The notes: generated by a model not told the origin, from the sequence alone. DNA of 64,000 bases from Ruminococcus sp. (GCA_013911065.1 JACERV010000020.1:1-64000); one strand, 5' to 3'. Positions 17,178 to 26,574 are shown, numbered from the stretch's first letter. Numbers and translations: made by a program.

Positions 17178-17675
17178 TTATAATTCGACTTTGATAATAG
17201 CATCACCAAGTACATACCCACATTCCCACTTTTTAAATTTTTCATTCTGCATCGAAGTATATGGATGCTTGAAAATTACTGACATATTATCAACATCATA
17301 AAATGTAAAGTAGTCGGATACATTCACAACAGTTAAATCTGTTGGGTACCGCTCAATAAAAATTTTCTCTTTCCAATACAAATCATTCTGAAATTCAGGA
17401 ATCGCAAAGAATCTTCCACACATCATAAACCGAATCCGTATACTAAGTGTTTTCTCTGGTGGATTCTCTTCTGAAAAATCATAAATGTTTTCTTTTATAT
17501 CTACTTTCGATATATCTATACTTAACGATTTGAAGAAATACCTTTGTTCTTCAGAAAGTAATTGCATTACTTTATTGGTAAGGTTTATATTCCTATTACA
17601 TTCATTATTACGATACAGTTCTTTTGTTGAATCAATATCTATATCTAATTTCCACGGTTCAAAATCAAATACCAT
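17178..17675 (-). CDS. hypothetical ICE cargo protein (165 aa)
   Basis: Not recognised. A soluble, aromatic-rich, low-GC gene product with no membrane segment; the middle holds ENPPEKTLSIRIRFMMCGRF and the end is GDAIIKVEL. The start at 17675 (MVFDFEPWKLDID) is fixed by AGGAGGG seven bases upstream, 11 codons inside the longest frame. It has its own terminator and sits among core genes, so it was probably inserted as cargo. Confidence 0.7.
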   Translation of the reverse strand: MVFDFEPWKLDIDIDSTKELYRNNECNRNINLTNKVMQLLSEEQRYFFKSLSIDISKVDIKENIYDFSEENPPEKTLSIRIRFMMCGRFFAIPEFQNDLYWKEKIFIERYPTDLTVVNVSDYFTFYDVDNMSVIFKHPYTSMQNEKFKKWECGYVLGDAIIKVEL

Positions 17676-17775
17676 AACCTTCCCTCCTACAATTTCAGAT
17701 TTATACATTTAGGATACAGGAATTTCTACTAACTATCAATATTAAGTTTTCAATGTACAATAAATCAACTAAATT

Positions 17776-17952
17776 TTAATCTAGCTGTGCTAAGAACCCG
17801 GCATACAGACAGAACATATCGTGATGCATCTCAATACATTCCGTTGTCATTCCTTCTTCTTTTGCCTTTTTCTCTGCTTTTTCACACATACTCATCTGTA
17901 CAACCAGATGATTCTTGACATTTTCCATTGCACATCTGTTTAATTTTTCCAT
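17776..17952 (-). CDS. hypothetical ICE micro-protein (58 aa)
   Basis: A 58-residue protein, MEKLNRCAMENVKNHLVVQM at the start, then a Lys-rich helix and CIEMHHDMFCLYAGFLAQLD at the end. Four Cys and two adjacent His residues. The ATG is preceded by AAGGAGTAAGAT. It is the first small gene after the 18037-18615 gene in the operon direction. No family recognised. Confidence 0.6.
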   Translation of the reverse strand: MEKLNRCAMENVKNHLVVQMSMCEKAEKKAKEEGMTTECIEMHHDMFCLYAGFLAQLD

Positions 17953-18036
17953 ATCTTACTCCTTCACAAATTTTAATATAAATAACTAGAAATACGGTAT
18001 AACATTAAGTATCCAGCCATCACCGTAATGTACCAC

Positions 18037-18615
18037 CTAATTTGGAATGAACCACCACGTTTTTTGATTTTTTCCGTATCCTGTTGTCACAATTTCTACT
18101 CCAATATCATTTTTTGCTTTCATGAGGTCTGCTCTCTTAATCTCTGCCGCATCAGCCCTCAAAAGTACTTCCTCCCCTTTTATCTTCCCATCAGCAAGTA
18201 TCCTTTTTAGAAAATCCATTGCGTTCTCACAGTCTGATTTTTCAAACCGTTTTACGCAATCCCTGATACGCTCTAACTGTATCGTGTTCGCATTTGACTT
18301 GTTCCGAATCTTTTCAATGTCCCCTTGCAATCCCTCTACAAGCTGGGCTACTTTCTGTATCTCACGGTACAGGTTCGTTAAAATAGCAACCTCTCCTGTA
18401 GCTTCCGCCTTCTTCTGTACGACCAGACTCCCCGCATCCATTCCCAACACCATGCAGATTAATTTCTCTATCTGTTCCGGCTGTTCCGGGTTCTGCTTCA
18501 TCTGTACTATGTATGTGCCTGACCTGCCAAGTTCAATAGATAACCATTTTTTAGTTTTTCCCCTGTCTGCCAGCACCTTACTTAACTTATCATAATCAAT
18601 TATTACAGTATTCAA
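18037..18615 (-). CDS. HTH/coiled-coil ICE protein downstream of the coupling protein
   Basis: About 192 residues. An N-terminal XRE-like helix-turn-helix (about 10-45; DYDKLSKVLADRGKTKKWLS) is followed by a coiled-coil region (about 65-115), a second helical part and the tail GYGKNQKTWWFIPN. The preferred start is TTG at 18615, supported by GGGAGG nine bases upstream, giving a 20-base overlap with the coupling-protein gene. Similar tails occur on regulators in related elements. The target is unknown. Confidence 0.65.
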   Translation of the reverse strand: MNTVIIDYDKLSKVLADRGKTKKWLSIELGRSGTYIVQMKQNPEQPEQIEKLICMVLGMDAGSLVVQKKAEATGEVAILTNLYREIQKVAQLVEGLQGDIEKIRNKSNANTIQLERIRDCVKRFEKSDCENAMDFLKRILADGKIKGEEVLLRADAAEIKRADLMKAKNDIGVEIVTTGYGKNQKTWWFIPN

Positions 18616-20008
18616 TATTTTCTTCCTCCCTTCCTTCATTAGCATGTCTGCATATCTTCTCCGCTTCGTCAATAAACCGATAACCTTTCGGTACTAACGC
18701 TGCACAGAACTTTTGAATAAATGCTTTCCCGTCCATATCCATATACCCCTTCCCTGCACCACCATAAGATTTCTTTAATTTCTGCTGTGTATTCCCAAAT
18801 ACCATACGGTATCCCTCATCTGACATTTTCCCTAATGTAATGCGCAAGCCTAACTGATCACGGACGCTTCCATCTAAATAAACTGCATCCGGCCGCTGGG
18901 TAGCAAGAACCGTAAATACTCCGGCTTCCCTGCCTTTGAATACAATCTGTGACAAATTGGTTTTAAATTCTCCTAATTCCTTCCGGTCCAGTGTTGATGC
19001 ATAAGCGGCATATTCATCCATGATTAATACAACAGGCTTCATATTATAGTGGGTAAAATCCTGACCCGAAATATAGCCAGGCTTTCCTTTCATTTCTTTG
19101 TACCTTTCACCCATGGTTTCTACACACTCCGCAATATTATCCTGAATACCGTCTATTTCTGACCTTACATTAGGTATAATCCTTCCATAATCAGCCAAGG
19201 CCGAGTTTTTGGGGTCACAGATATAAAGGGTTGCTCCCATTAATAAAAAGGCTTGTATCAAGATATTTAACATCACTGTCTTTCCCCCGCCCGTTACGCC
19301 GACAATCAAAGCGTGGGGAATTTTATTAATTTCCCATGCCACCCCTTTCATTAAAGGGATTGTATAACCATTTGGTGCAATATCTTCTAAATTTAATCTG
19401 TTTTGTTCTGCATCCCGGAATAAATGATAGGTCAAATACTCCCTGCGCTGGGTTATATCAATCACATTTAACGTATATCTATCTTCTAAGACCTTCGTTA
19501 AATCTTCAAAGCTGCCGTCCTGATGGAATTTACTGCCGTCTAATTCCACCGTAATTTCCACATTTCCCCGGTGCACCCGATAATAAAAATGAGGGAAATA
19601 TTCAATCTCCCTCACAACCTGCACCTGGCCTGTATCCACAGCACCGCCACTCTCTATATAATTTCTGACTAAATATAATGGATAAGTGTAAATCATCCGG
19701 CAAAGCCTTTGTAAATCCGACAGATAATTCCATAACGGATATACTGCAAATACGGAAATTCCCATGAATAGGCCGGATAATACCAATGCAGGCAGCACAC
19801 CTTCTAAAAACAACTTTTTAAACTGTCCCGCTTTCAAAATGGAAAAACCACCCTGCACACCGAAAAACAACAGGAAAAACAGTACTGCAATCAGAAGCCA
19901 TAAGATTAAAAGTGTATCGCGAAACAAGTATTTCCATCCTTTTTTTATCTGCACACCCTTATAATGTAAATCTATAAACCGGATTCTATTAAGTTTTATC
20001 GTCCCCAC
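18596..20008 (-). CDS. tcpA: FtsK/SpoIIIE-type coupling protein (TcpA/Orf21-like)
   Basis: Brings the relaxase-bound strand to the channel. 470 residues: two membrane segments (about 30-52 and 68-90), Walker A GVTGGGKT (237-244), Walker B VVLIMDEYAAYA (about 326-337), and an AckTQRPDA-like segment LATQRPDAVYL typical of FtsK-type motors. The length matches Tn916 Orf21. The annotated start is GTG, overlapping the upstream gene by 13 bases; its ribosome binding site lies too close to be decisive. Confidence 0.93.
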   Translation of the reverse strand: MGTIKLNRIRFIDLHYKGVQIKKGWKYLFRDTLLILWLLIAVLFFLLFFGVQGGFSILKAGQFKKLFLEGVLPALVLSGLFMGISVFAVYPLWNYLSDLQRLCRMIYTYPLYLVRNYIESGGAVDTGQVQVVREIEYFPHFYYRVHRGNVEITVELDGSKFHQDGSFEDLTKVLEDRYTLNVIDITQRREYLTYHLFRDAEQNRLNLEDIAPNGYTIPLMKGVAWEINKIPHALIVGVTGGGKTVMLNILIQAFLLMGATLYICDPKNSALADYGRIIPNVRSEIDGIQDNIAECVETMGERYKEMKGKPGYISGQDFTHYNMKPVVLIMDEYAAYASTLDRKELGEFKTNLSQIVFKGREAGVFTVLATQRPDAVYLDGSVRDQLGLRITLGKMSDEGYRMVFGNTQQKLKKSYGGAGKGYMDMDGKAFIQKFCAALVPKGYRFIDEAEKICRHANEGREEENIEYCNN

Positions 20009-20292
20009 CTCCCCAAATGATATCTGAAATCTGAAAATAAAAGAAGGACTTCTAAAATGTCTGCCTTATGCTTTCCTTCTCCTGACTCACAGAACAAATA
20101 TTCATAGAGCCTTTCCCACTGCTCCTCGGAATAACTTCTTGCCGGAAGCTGTTTCACTGCATAGAGAACAGTATAACAATTTGTTATGTACACCATGTCG
20201 GAAACATAGTCTAAACCGCTTCGCTTCCAAATTTCCTCTATCAGAGATTCTCGCTTTTCCTTCGTCTGCAATCCTTCGCCCCCTTCCTTCAT
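19996..20292 (-). CDS. hypothetical ICE protein (98 aa) upstream of tcpA
   Basis: Not recognised. A soluble helical protein with Trp and Tyr-rich segments (YEYLFCESGEGKHKADILEV). The end overlaps the coupling-protein start by 13 bases. The ATG at 20292 has no clear site; a TTG at 20271 has GGGGG and may be the true start. It lies between an HTH regulator and tcpA. Confidence 0.6.
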   Translation of the reverse strand: MKEGGEGLQTKEKRESLIEEIWKRSGLDYVSDMVYITNCYTVLYAVKQLPARSYSEEQWERLYEYLFCESGEGKHKADILEVLLLFSDFRYHLGRWGR

Positions 20293-20305
20293 TTTCAATA
20301 ACGAA

Positions 20306-20701
20306 TCAAAATTCGTCCCTCATAATCGGTTGCTGAAACATATGGTATAACATTGCGACCATTTCTACTGTTTTTTTAACCTCCTCATCATACATCATAG
20401 CTTCAAGAAAGGCTTCTGCCTGAAATATTTCTTGGATTTTATCACTATATCTATCAATCCTATCCATAATTCCCGGAGTATCTTGTAAAGCAATCTCTTT
20501 TAGCGTCCCAAATAACTCAATTGGTGTAGCCTTTAAAACCTGGCTTATTTTTTCTAGGTTATTGAATGATGGATATCCTTTTCCCTTTTCAATATTAGAA
20601 ATCGTTTGTTTATTAACGCCAATTGCCTGGGCTAATTCAATCTGTGTCATATCCCGCTCTTTTCTTAAACGCGCCACATTCTTACCAAAATTCTCTATCA
20701 C
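20306..20701 (-). CDS. XRE-family regulator (131 aa)
   Basis: DNA-binding protein with a classic N-terminal HTH (about 6-60; LRKERDMTQIELAQAIGVNK then QTISNIEKGKGYPSFNNLEKI). The C-terminal part is helical and acidic, without a known ligand domain. The start is GTG, supported by AGGAGGTGGTATT. It reads into the 98-residue gene and tcpA, so it may control that transcript, possibly by binding near its own start. Confidence 0.85.
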   Translation of the reverse strand: MIENFGKNVARLRKERDMTQIELAQAIGVNKQTISNIEKGKGYPSFNNLEKISQVLKATPIELFGTLKEIALQDTPGIMDRIDRYSDKIQEIFQAEAFLEAMMYDEEVKKTVEMVAMLYHMFQQPIMRDEF

Positions 20702-20730
20702 AATACCACCTCCTGGCTACACATATTACA

Positions 20731-20886
20731 TCACATTTCCCCATACTGTGAAGAATATGGCAGCAATACCTTTCCGATATCCAGCTCTACCAAAGAACGG
20801 GATAACCCTTCTTTATATGCATATCCCTTCAAAAACCCATTCATAAGAAAAGTCCCTATTTCTCCACTGTCCTCCCTGTAATACAC
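20731..20886 (-). CDS. possible micro-ORF (51 aa, or 37 aa from an internal ATG)
   Basis: An open frame with protein-like composition (EDSGEIGTFLMNGFLKGYAY and then SLVELDIGKVLLPYSSQYGE) from GTG at 20886 or ATG at 20844 to TGA at 20731, between the adhesin terminator and the HTH gene. Neither start has a strong site and the hairpin at 20897 overlaps the upstream end. Coding status is uncertain. Confidence 0.3.
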   Translation of the reverse strand: MYYREDSGEIGTFLMNGFLKGYAYKEGLSRSLVELDIGKVLLPYSSQYGEM

Positions 20887-20895
20887 TTCTAAATA

Positions 20896-20934
20896 AGGCC
20901 CCCGGAAAACAAATCACTGTTTTTCTGAGGGCCA
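20896..20934. terminator. terminator hairpin after the adhesin gene
   Basis: GGCCCCCGGAAAACA (20898-20912) pairs imperfectly with TGTTTTTCTGAGGGCC (20918-20933). It lies 12 bases past the adhesin stop codon. The T tract is weak in the minus direction. Confidence 0.55.
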
Positions 20935-20944
20935 ATATTTCTTT

Positions 20945-23900
20945 TTACTTTTTCCTGGTTTTCTGCTTCTTAAACTTCCTCTTTTTCCGTTCATTCTTCC
21001 CTTTCTTTTTCTTCCATGCAGAAAATCCGGCAATTGATGAAGCTGTGGCTAAACCGATTAAGAGAGCAATTTTTCTTGTGTCTGCACTATCTCCCGTTTT
21101 AATGATTTTCGGTTCTTGTACGACTTTAATAGTCTGCCCTTTATCCTTGATATCCTCATGAGATGCGACTTCATGCGTGTTTCCCTTTTTGGCTATTGCA
21201 TAGAGCTTTTCAAAGATTACAAGCTCCTTGCCCTCTAAGCCCTCTGTGTTTAGGGTAAACTCTACCTCTACAGTCCCTTCCGTCTCTTCCGGTGTAAAGA
21301 TGGTCGCCGCAAGAACTTCCTTTCCGTCATTTAAGAAAGGCTCTCCGGTTTCCTTCTCCATCACGATACCTTTTACCACATATTCCATACTTGGAAGCAG
21401 CCCCTCATAAGATACAGTATCAATCAGAACGGTTTTTTCCTCCGGTGAAACCTCATGGCTATTCGTATGCTTTCCTCTTGCCTGGGTTTTGATAGAATGC
21501 TTCGGGAACTCAACAGTCTGCCCCTTGTCATTAATATCCGCATGAGCCGCAACCTCCGTACCATCTTGATAGAGCCGTTCAAATATGACAATACTCTTTC
21601 CCTGTAGCTTTGAAGCATCAAAGGTAAATTCCATGTCGATTTCACCGTTTGGCTTTTCCGGGGTGAATGTGACTTCTGCGGTCACTGGTTTCCCATCTAT
21701 GAGAAGCTCTCTTCCGAGTTCCTTCTCTGCTTCCTGCTCCGTCTGCTTCCCGGTCTCTTTCTCTGCTTCTTTCTTGGAATCCTCCACAGTGGTCCGCTCC
21801 ATCAGGACTCCTTTCAGGGTATATTCCTGCCCCGGAATCAGCCCTTCATAGGATACGGTATCTACAACAGTTATCTCCTTTACTGCTATGGCCTGGTGAG
21901 AGTCTGTGGCTTTGTCTTTAGCAGTGGTCTGAATCTTGTGCTCTGGAAATTCTATGGTCTGACCTTTGTCTTTGATATCCGCATGAACCGCAACCTCTAC
22001 ACCGTCTAGATAAAGTCGTTCAAATACAACAATGCTTTTTCCCTGTAGCTTTGAACCGTCAAAGGTAAATTCCATGTCCACCTTGCCGCTTGACTTCTCC
22101 GGGGTAAAGGTAAGCTCTGCGGTCACTTCCTTTCCATTTATCAGCAGGATTTCTTTGGTATCCCGGTTCATTAAGATTCCCTTTAAAGTGTATTCCTTGC
22201 CAGGCGTTAACCCCTCATAAGCAACCGTATCAATGATAGTAGTTTCCTTTGCTGTCACTGCCTGATTCGTACCTGTAGCCTTATCTTCAGCCGTGGTCTG
22301 AATCTTGCTCTTTCTGTCTTTTACTATAATGGCATAAGAATTTTGCCTTTTCACCAGACCATCTATACCAACGGTAAACTCATATACCATATCATTTCTT
22401 CCATATCCTACAGGTGGTATCTTTTCCTGCACACTGTAAGTTCCCGGATTCAAATAAAGTAACTCAATGATTCCGTCTAATTCTGTGGTATACTCTGTCT
22501 TAATGGGGTTCCCATCTTCCCCTTTTATATCTTCTCTCCAAACTTCAAAAACAGCACCTTCCAATGGTACATTTGTCTCTTCATCCACTTTTAAGATGTT
22601 TACCTTTGTGGGCGTATTCTTGACTTTCACAGTTTCCTTTACAAGCGGTGTTTCCTGGTCAATGTATTCCAGCGTGACCGGGTATTTTGTTTCATCCAGG
22701 GTATAGCCGGGAGCCGGAGTGATTTCTTTTAGATAATAATCCCCAAGATAAAGATTCTCGTAAACAATCTCTCCCTTTTCATTCGTCGTGCCTTTTGCGA
22801 CCAAATCGCCTTTTTGTGCCCGGATAGTCGTGTCTGCGGTGATGATATCCTTCGCTGCATACAGACCATAAACAGCTTCCGGTACTGGGTGTTTCGTATC
22901 AGAATCGGTCTTTTTCAGGGTAATCTGTCCTTTCACGTTTTTATTGTAATACTCTACAATCAACGGTTCTTCCCATGTACCCCCTTCTGCGACTTCAAAT
23001 TTTAACAGTTCCCCCCGCAACATCCCTTCCGGCGCATTCACTTCTTCCAGGTAATATATTCCAGCCGCTAACCTTTCCGGGAAGATAAAAGAACCTCTTT
23101 CATCTGTAAAAAAGGTCTTATGAGTCTCATTTTTGGGGTAATGGGTTTTCATAGTAATCGGTTCTTTTTTCTGATTCAGGAGCCGGAACTCTGTCCCTGC
23201 CTGTGGGACCGTATCCCCGGTGTCTGCATCTTTCTTCATCACCGATACACCGGATACGATATGGTCGTTTTCTACGATATAGCCTAAAGTGGCTCCTTCC
23301 TCCGATATCGTAACGATAAAAGGCTTGATTACCTTAAACCCGGCCGGTGTATTTGTTTCGGTGACTTCATAAGTATCATAAGGCAGGCGCCCCCTGGGAT
23401 ACTTTTCGTCTTTGGTGCTGGCAAAACCGTACTTGTCTGTTGTGATGGTGCAGACTACCTTATTTGTGGTCAAGCTCTTAAAAGAGAACTTGATTCCCTC
23501 CAGAGGATTCATCAATTCCAGTTCATCCTCTCCGTCCAGCGTAGAAGCAAACTTCGCAAGCTGCACATCCCCACGAATGACATCTTCTTTTGAGGTGACG
23601 CTTTTCGTAAAAATGGCATCCGTCCGGTTTTCACTGGTTAAACTCACCTTATATCTGGTCTTGTCAAGAAGATACCCGGCTGATGGGGTACGCTCTATCA
23701 CATAATAATCATCCAGAAAGAGTTCCGGGGTTTCTGCGATTCCTTTTTCGTTCGTAGTGGCAGAACATACATAAGATAGAGACGTGGTGCTATCATTCTC
23801 TTTATAGTCTGCTACCTTAAACACATCATAGATAGCATTTTTCAGGGATGCACTACCTTGAGGTTCTGCTTCTCCGGTTTCCGAATCCATCTTTTGAATA

Positions 23901-25477
23901 GTGATTTTACCTTTTTGCTCCTTCTCTAAGGATGTGACTTCACGAGTAAAGACCTCTGTTACCGTATCGGTACTAGTGATTGTAACTGTATATTCCGTTG
24001 GGTCTTTCAGAAAACCAATTGGAGGAGTCCTTTCCTGTACAGTATAAGTTCCACAAGCGAGGAGACTTGAGACAGCATCCCCGTTTTGGTCTGTAGTCAT
24101 AGGTAACAAAACCTGTCCCTTACTGTTCTTGATATCGTAAATTGCCCCCTTTAGGGAATACTTTCCTCCATAGACGTTCGTATCACTGGTTCTAGCATTT
24201 CGCTTATGTAGGATGATTTTTCCTAACTGGGGTGTCTCTTTTACTGTTACGGTTTGCGTCTGGTCTGCTATGGTATTTACTTTATAAGAGTTTGTATTCA
24301 CTAGATACCCTTTAGAGGGAGATAATTCTTTAACATAGTAAGTAAATGGGGCTGGCAACTGATTTGAAGTAGCTTCCCCGTTTGCATCCGTGATTACTTC
24401 TTCCATCAAGGTTCCGCCATTTGCGGGGTCACCTTGAAAAATTCCGAAACGTGCACCCTGTAAGGTATACTGGTCATCATCTACGCCATCATGAGTTGCG
24501 GAAGGATTGGAACTTTCCTTTTTGATACGTATTTGACCACGGTCAGCCCATTGAACTTTGAAAGTAACTGGGTCAACGGGGTCTCTAGCATATGACCAAC
24601 CGCCCATTGTCTGACTAGAACTGTTTTTGTTAAATATAATACTCCTCCATTGATTTCGCATAGCCCCTGCAATCTCACTGGAGGTATAAGTACCTGATGT
24701 ATTGGCATCTGCCGTCATATAAAAATGCTGTCCACCTTTAACTGTGATGCTGCTTCCGCTTTGCCCGGTTTCCTTGTTGTAGATAGTTGTCCCAGTTGGT
24801 GCAGGAATGGTGTCTGAATTGCGGCTGTCACCCTGTAAAGTAAAATCCGGGGTCTGTTGGATTAGTTTCCCATTCACCATCTTCCATGTAGCTTTTCCGA
24901 CTTCCGGGGTGATTACCAAAGAAGCATCCGGGACCGTCTTTTTCTCAATAACTGTTTTCCGATACTCAAAATCACTTTTCAATGCAGCGATTAAATCTGG
25001 ATCACTCGTCAGATTCGTCCCGGCAAAGGCCGCATTAAAATCATAACCACTGTAAATCCAAGCCAGAAACATATGACAATAAGCATAACGCTCCCCAAAA
25101 GGAGATACACCCCAGATTTCCGGGTTTGGCATCTGCCAAAAGCCCTCTCCTAATTCCTCTGCCCCAGGTGCACCCTCAACATAATATAGTGCTTTTGCCA
25201 ACAACTCATTATTAGCGAGTACATCATACGCATAATCTCCATACATTGGCGTTGATTTTGCAGGTTCCAAACAATAGGTTAAATTTCCATTGAGATAGAA
25301 AAGATTAGTGCTATAGCCACTATATTCTACCCGTTCCCCAATTTCAAGATGTATAGTTCCCGGCTCTGCCGCTTTACTTTCTCCCGAAAATAATCCAGAA
25401 ACAGAAACAGCGGATAACACAGCCATTACACAAGCCAGAAATCCACTTAATACCCGTTGATAGGTTTTTCGATTCAC
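20945..25477 (-). CDS. giant cell-surface adhesin: thioester, SpaA/CnaB and VaFE domains
   Basis: A 1510-residue exported surface protein, probably for adhesion or mating contact. Signal peptide about 1-36. A thioester-domain-like region follows (about 40-310; TYCLEP with Cys69, later CHMFLAWIYSGYDF). About seven SpaA/CnaB-type domains begin near 316, 421, 526, 640, 743, 850 and 957, each with an E-box-like TYTVQE or YYLEE motif. Three VaFE repeats start near 1057, 1180 and 1326 (TAxDKATxxxQA, EYTLKGILM). The end is IIKTGD, a hydrophobic stretch and a very basic tail; no canonical LPxTG. The start is GTG with AAAGGAG. Confidence 0.92.
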   Translation of the reverse strand: MNRKTYQRVLSGFLACVMAVLSAVSVSGLFSGESKAAEPGTIHLEIGERVEYSGYSTNLFYLNGNLTYCLEPAKSTPMYGDYAYDVLANNELLAKALYYVEGAPGAEELGEGFWQMPNPEIWGVSPFGERYAYCHMFLAWIYSGYDFNAAFAGTNLTSDPDLIAALKSDFEYRKTVIEKKTVPDASLVITPEVGKATWKMVNGKLIQQTPDFTLQGDSRNSDTIPAPTGTTIYNKETGQSGSSITVKGGQHFYMTADANTSGTYTSSEIAGAMRNQWRSIIFNKNSSSQTMGGWSYARDPVDPVTFKVQWADRGQIRIKKESSNPSATHDGVDDDQYTLQGARFGIFQGDPANGGTLMEEVITDANGEATSNQLPAPFTYYVKELSPSKGYLVNTNSYKVNTIADQTQTVTVKETPQLGKIILHKRNARTSDTNVYGGKYSLKGAIYDIKNSKGQVLLPMTTDQNGDAVSSLLACGTYTVQERTPPIGFLKDPTEYTVTITSTDTVTEVFTREVTSLEKEQKGKITIQKMDSETGEAEPQGSASLKNAIYDVFKVADYKENDSTTSLSYVCSATTNEKGIAETPELFLDDYYVIERTPSAGYLLDKTRYKVSLTSENRTDAIFTKSVTSKEDVIRGDVQLAKFASTLDGEDELELMNPLEGIKFSFKSLTTNKVVCTITTDKYGFASTKDEKYPRGRLPYDTYEVTETNTPAGFKVIKPFIVTISEEGATLGYIVENDHIVSGVSVMKKDADTGDTVPQAGTEFRLLNQKKEPITMKTHYPKNETHKTFFTDERGSFIFPERLAAGIYYLEEVNAPEGMLRGELLKFEVAEGGTWEEPLIVEYYNKNVKGQITLKKTDSDTKHPVPEAVYGLYAAKDIITADTTIRAQKGDLVAKGTTNEKGEIVYENLYLGDYYLKEITPAPGYTLDETKYPVTLEYIDQETPLVKETVKVKNTPTKVNILKVDEETNVPLEGAVFEVWREDIKGEDGNPIKTEYTTELDGIIELLYLNPGTYSVQEKIPPVGYGRNDMVYEFTVGIDGLVKRQNSYAIIVKDRKSKIQTTAEDKATGTNQAVTAKETTIIDTVAYEGLTPGKEYTLKGILMNRDTKEILLINGKEVTAELTFTPEKSSGKVDMEFTFDGSKLQGKSIVVFERLYLDGVEVAVHADIKDKGQTIEFPEHKIQTTAKDKATDSHQAIAVKEITVVDTVSYEGLIPGQEYTLKGVLMERTTVEDSKKEAEKETGKQTEQEAEKELGRELLIDGKPVTAEVTFTPEKPNGEIDMEFTFDASKLQGKSIVIFERLYQDGTEVAAHADINDKGQTVEFPKHSIKTQARGKHTNSHEVSPEEKTVLIDTVSYEGLLPSMEYVVKGIVMEKETGEPFLNDGKEVLAATIFTPEETEGTVEVEFTLNTEGLEGKELVIFEKLYAIAKKGNTHEVASHEDIKDKGQTIKVVQEPKIIKTGDSADTRKIALLIGLATASSIAGFSAWKKKKGKNERKKRKFKKQKTRKK

Positions 25478-25498
25478 TTTTTACTCCTTTCATTTCGC

Positions 25499-25542
25499 AA
25501 AAAAAGAACACTCTCTTATATATTTTTGAGAATGTTCTTTTT
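25499..25542 (-). terminator. terminator upstream of the adhesin gene
   Basis: AAAAAGAACACTCTC (25501-25515) pairs with GAGAATGTTCTTTTT (25528-25542) and is followed in the minus direction by T residues. It lies between the 25564-26265 gene and the adhesin start, so the adhesin depends on read-through or a local promoter. Confidence 0.75.
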
Positions 25543-25563
25543 AGTAGTTACATTTATTATCAA

Positions 25564-26265
25564 TTATTGTGCTCCAAGGATATCATACAGACTACCTTCA
25601 CCACCACCGCCATAATCATGGCCGCCATATTCGTTTTCACCATAATAAGTTTCATCAACCTCCAAGGTCATTCCACCACCGCTCGGGGCTGGTGCGGGTT
25701 CCGTATAAACTGGTTCAGGAGTAGGTTCCGGGGTCGGAGCCGGTGCAGGCTCTGGGGCCGGAGCTGGTGCGGGTTCTTGTGCTGGGGCTGCTGTTTGAGG
25801 TGCGGACGCTGTCCCGACTGTTTGGTTAGAATCTGCACTTTCCGCTTGACCTCCTGATGCTTGAGCCTGGGTTTCTGTCGTATTCTCTTGTGCACTCTTC
25901 GTCTCAACAGAAGCAGTTTTATCCTTCTTCTCTGTCTCTTTTGCCGCCGCTTCCTTATCCGCTTTTACAGATGTCTTTTTATCCGTGTCCTTCTTTTCGG
26001 AAGTCATACTAGTTTCTATTTTCTTTTTGGTATCCACTTTTGCATTCGTTTTTACTGTGGTTGTATGCGACTTTGCTTTTTCCACAGATTCCGCATTTCC
26101 TGAAAGCTGCAAAGCCGTAATGCCTGCTCCTGCAAATAAGACCACTGCAAGAGATGTAGCTACAATCGCTTTCTTATGATTATCAAAAAACTGCGCAAAA
26201 CCTGTCTTTGTTGCTGTTTCTTCTATGTTTGCTTCATTTGGGTTATATTTGTTATTCTCACTCAT
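25564..26265 (-). CDS. membrane-anchored Pro/Ala-rich surface protein (233 aa)
   Basis: N-terminal cytoplasmic part of about 32 residues, one membrane segment (about 33-52, AIVATSLAVVLFAGAGITAL), a Lys/Thr/Glu-rich stretch (60-130), a Pro-Ala-Glu repeat region (about 155-195) and a Gly/Tyr/Glu-rich end (YYGENEYGGHDYGGGGEGSL). The layout suggests a stalk crossing the cell wall. Function unknown; related elements often carry such a gene beside the adhesin. The start has CAGGAGG. Confidence 0.75.
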   Translation of the reverse strand: MSENNKYNPNEANIEETATKTGFAQFFDNHKKAIVATSLAVVLFAGAGITALQLSGNAESVEKAKSHTTTVKTNAKVDTKKKIETSMTSEKKDTDKKTSVKADKEAAAKETEKKDKTASVETKSAQENTTETQAQASGGQAESADSNQTVGTASAPQTAAPAQEPAPAPAPEPAPAPTPEPTPEPVYTEPAPAPSGGGMTLEVDETYYGENEYGGHDYGGGGEGSLYDILGAQ

Positions 26266-26394
26266 TTTTCATTCCTCCTGTGTTTCATATTATCTCCTGA
26301 TTCTACCTCTATAAAAACCATTACCTTAACTTATCCTTACCATACCATTTTTTAGAAGTTTTTACCAGTTATTTTGTGATTTTCCTGTTATTTT

Positions 26395-26574
26395 CTAACT
26401 AGCATCATTCTTCTTTTTCCTACCCATACAATTCATATCCTTATGAAAATAAAACTCACTCTTTCTTCTGGTTTTTATATAATCGTATTCCCCATCAATA
26501 ATGCCACCGCACAGGCAACATACCTTCTCTACTCCCTGGCTGGGAAACCTTCGCTTCATCTTACTGCCTGCCAT
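26395..26574 (-). CDS. small zinc-finger-like ICE protein (59 aa)
   Basis: A 59-residue basic protein, MAGSKMKRRFPSQGVEKVCC at the start, with a CCLCGG knuckle, then YFHKDMNCMG, giving a C-x2-C...H-x4-C pattern that could bind zinc. The ATG at 26574 is preceded by AGGGAG at eight bases. It lies in line between an HTH gene and the surface-protein gene. Confidence 0.65.
   Translation of the reverse strand: MAGSKMKRRFPSQGVEKVCCLCGGIIDGEYDYIKTRRKSEFYFHKDMNCMGRKKKNDAS

Noticed and set aside
25567-26103. Arg/Cys/Phe-rich frames opposite the Pro-rich surface protein
   Set aside because: Shadows of the repetitive Pro-Ala-Glu codons; no ribosome binding sites.
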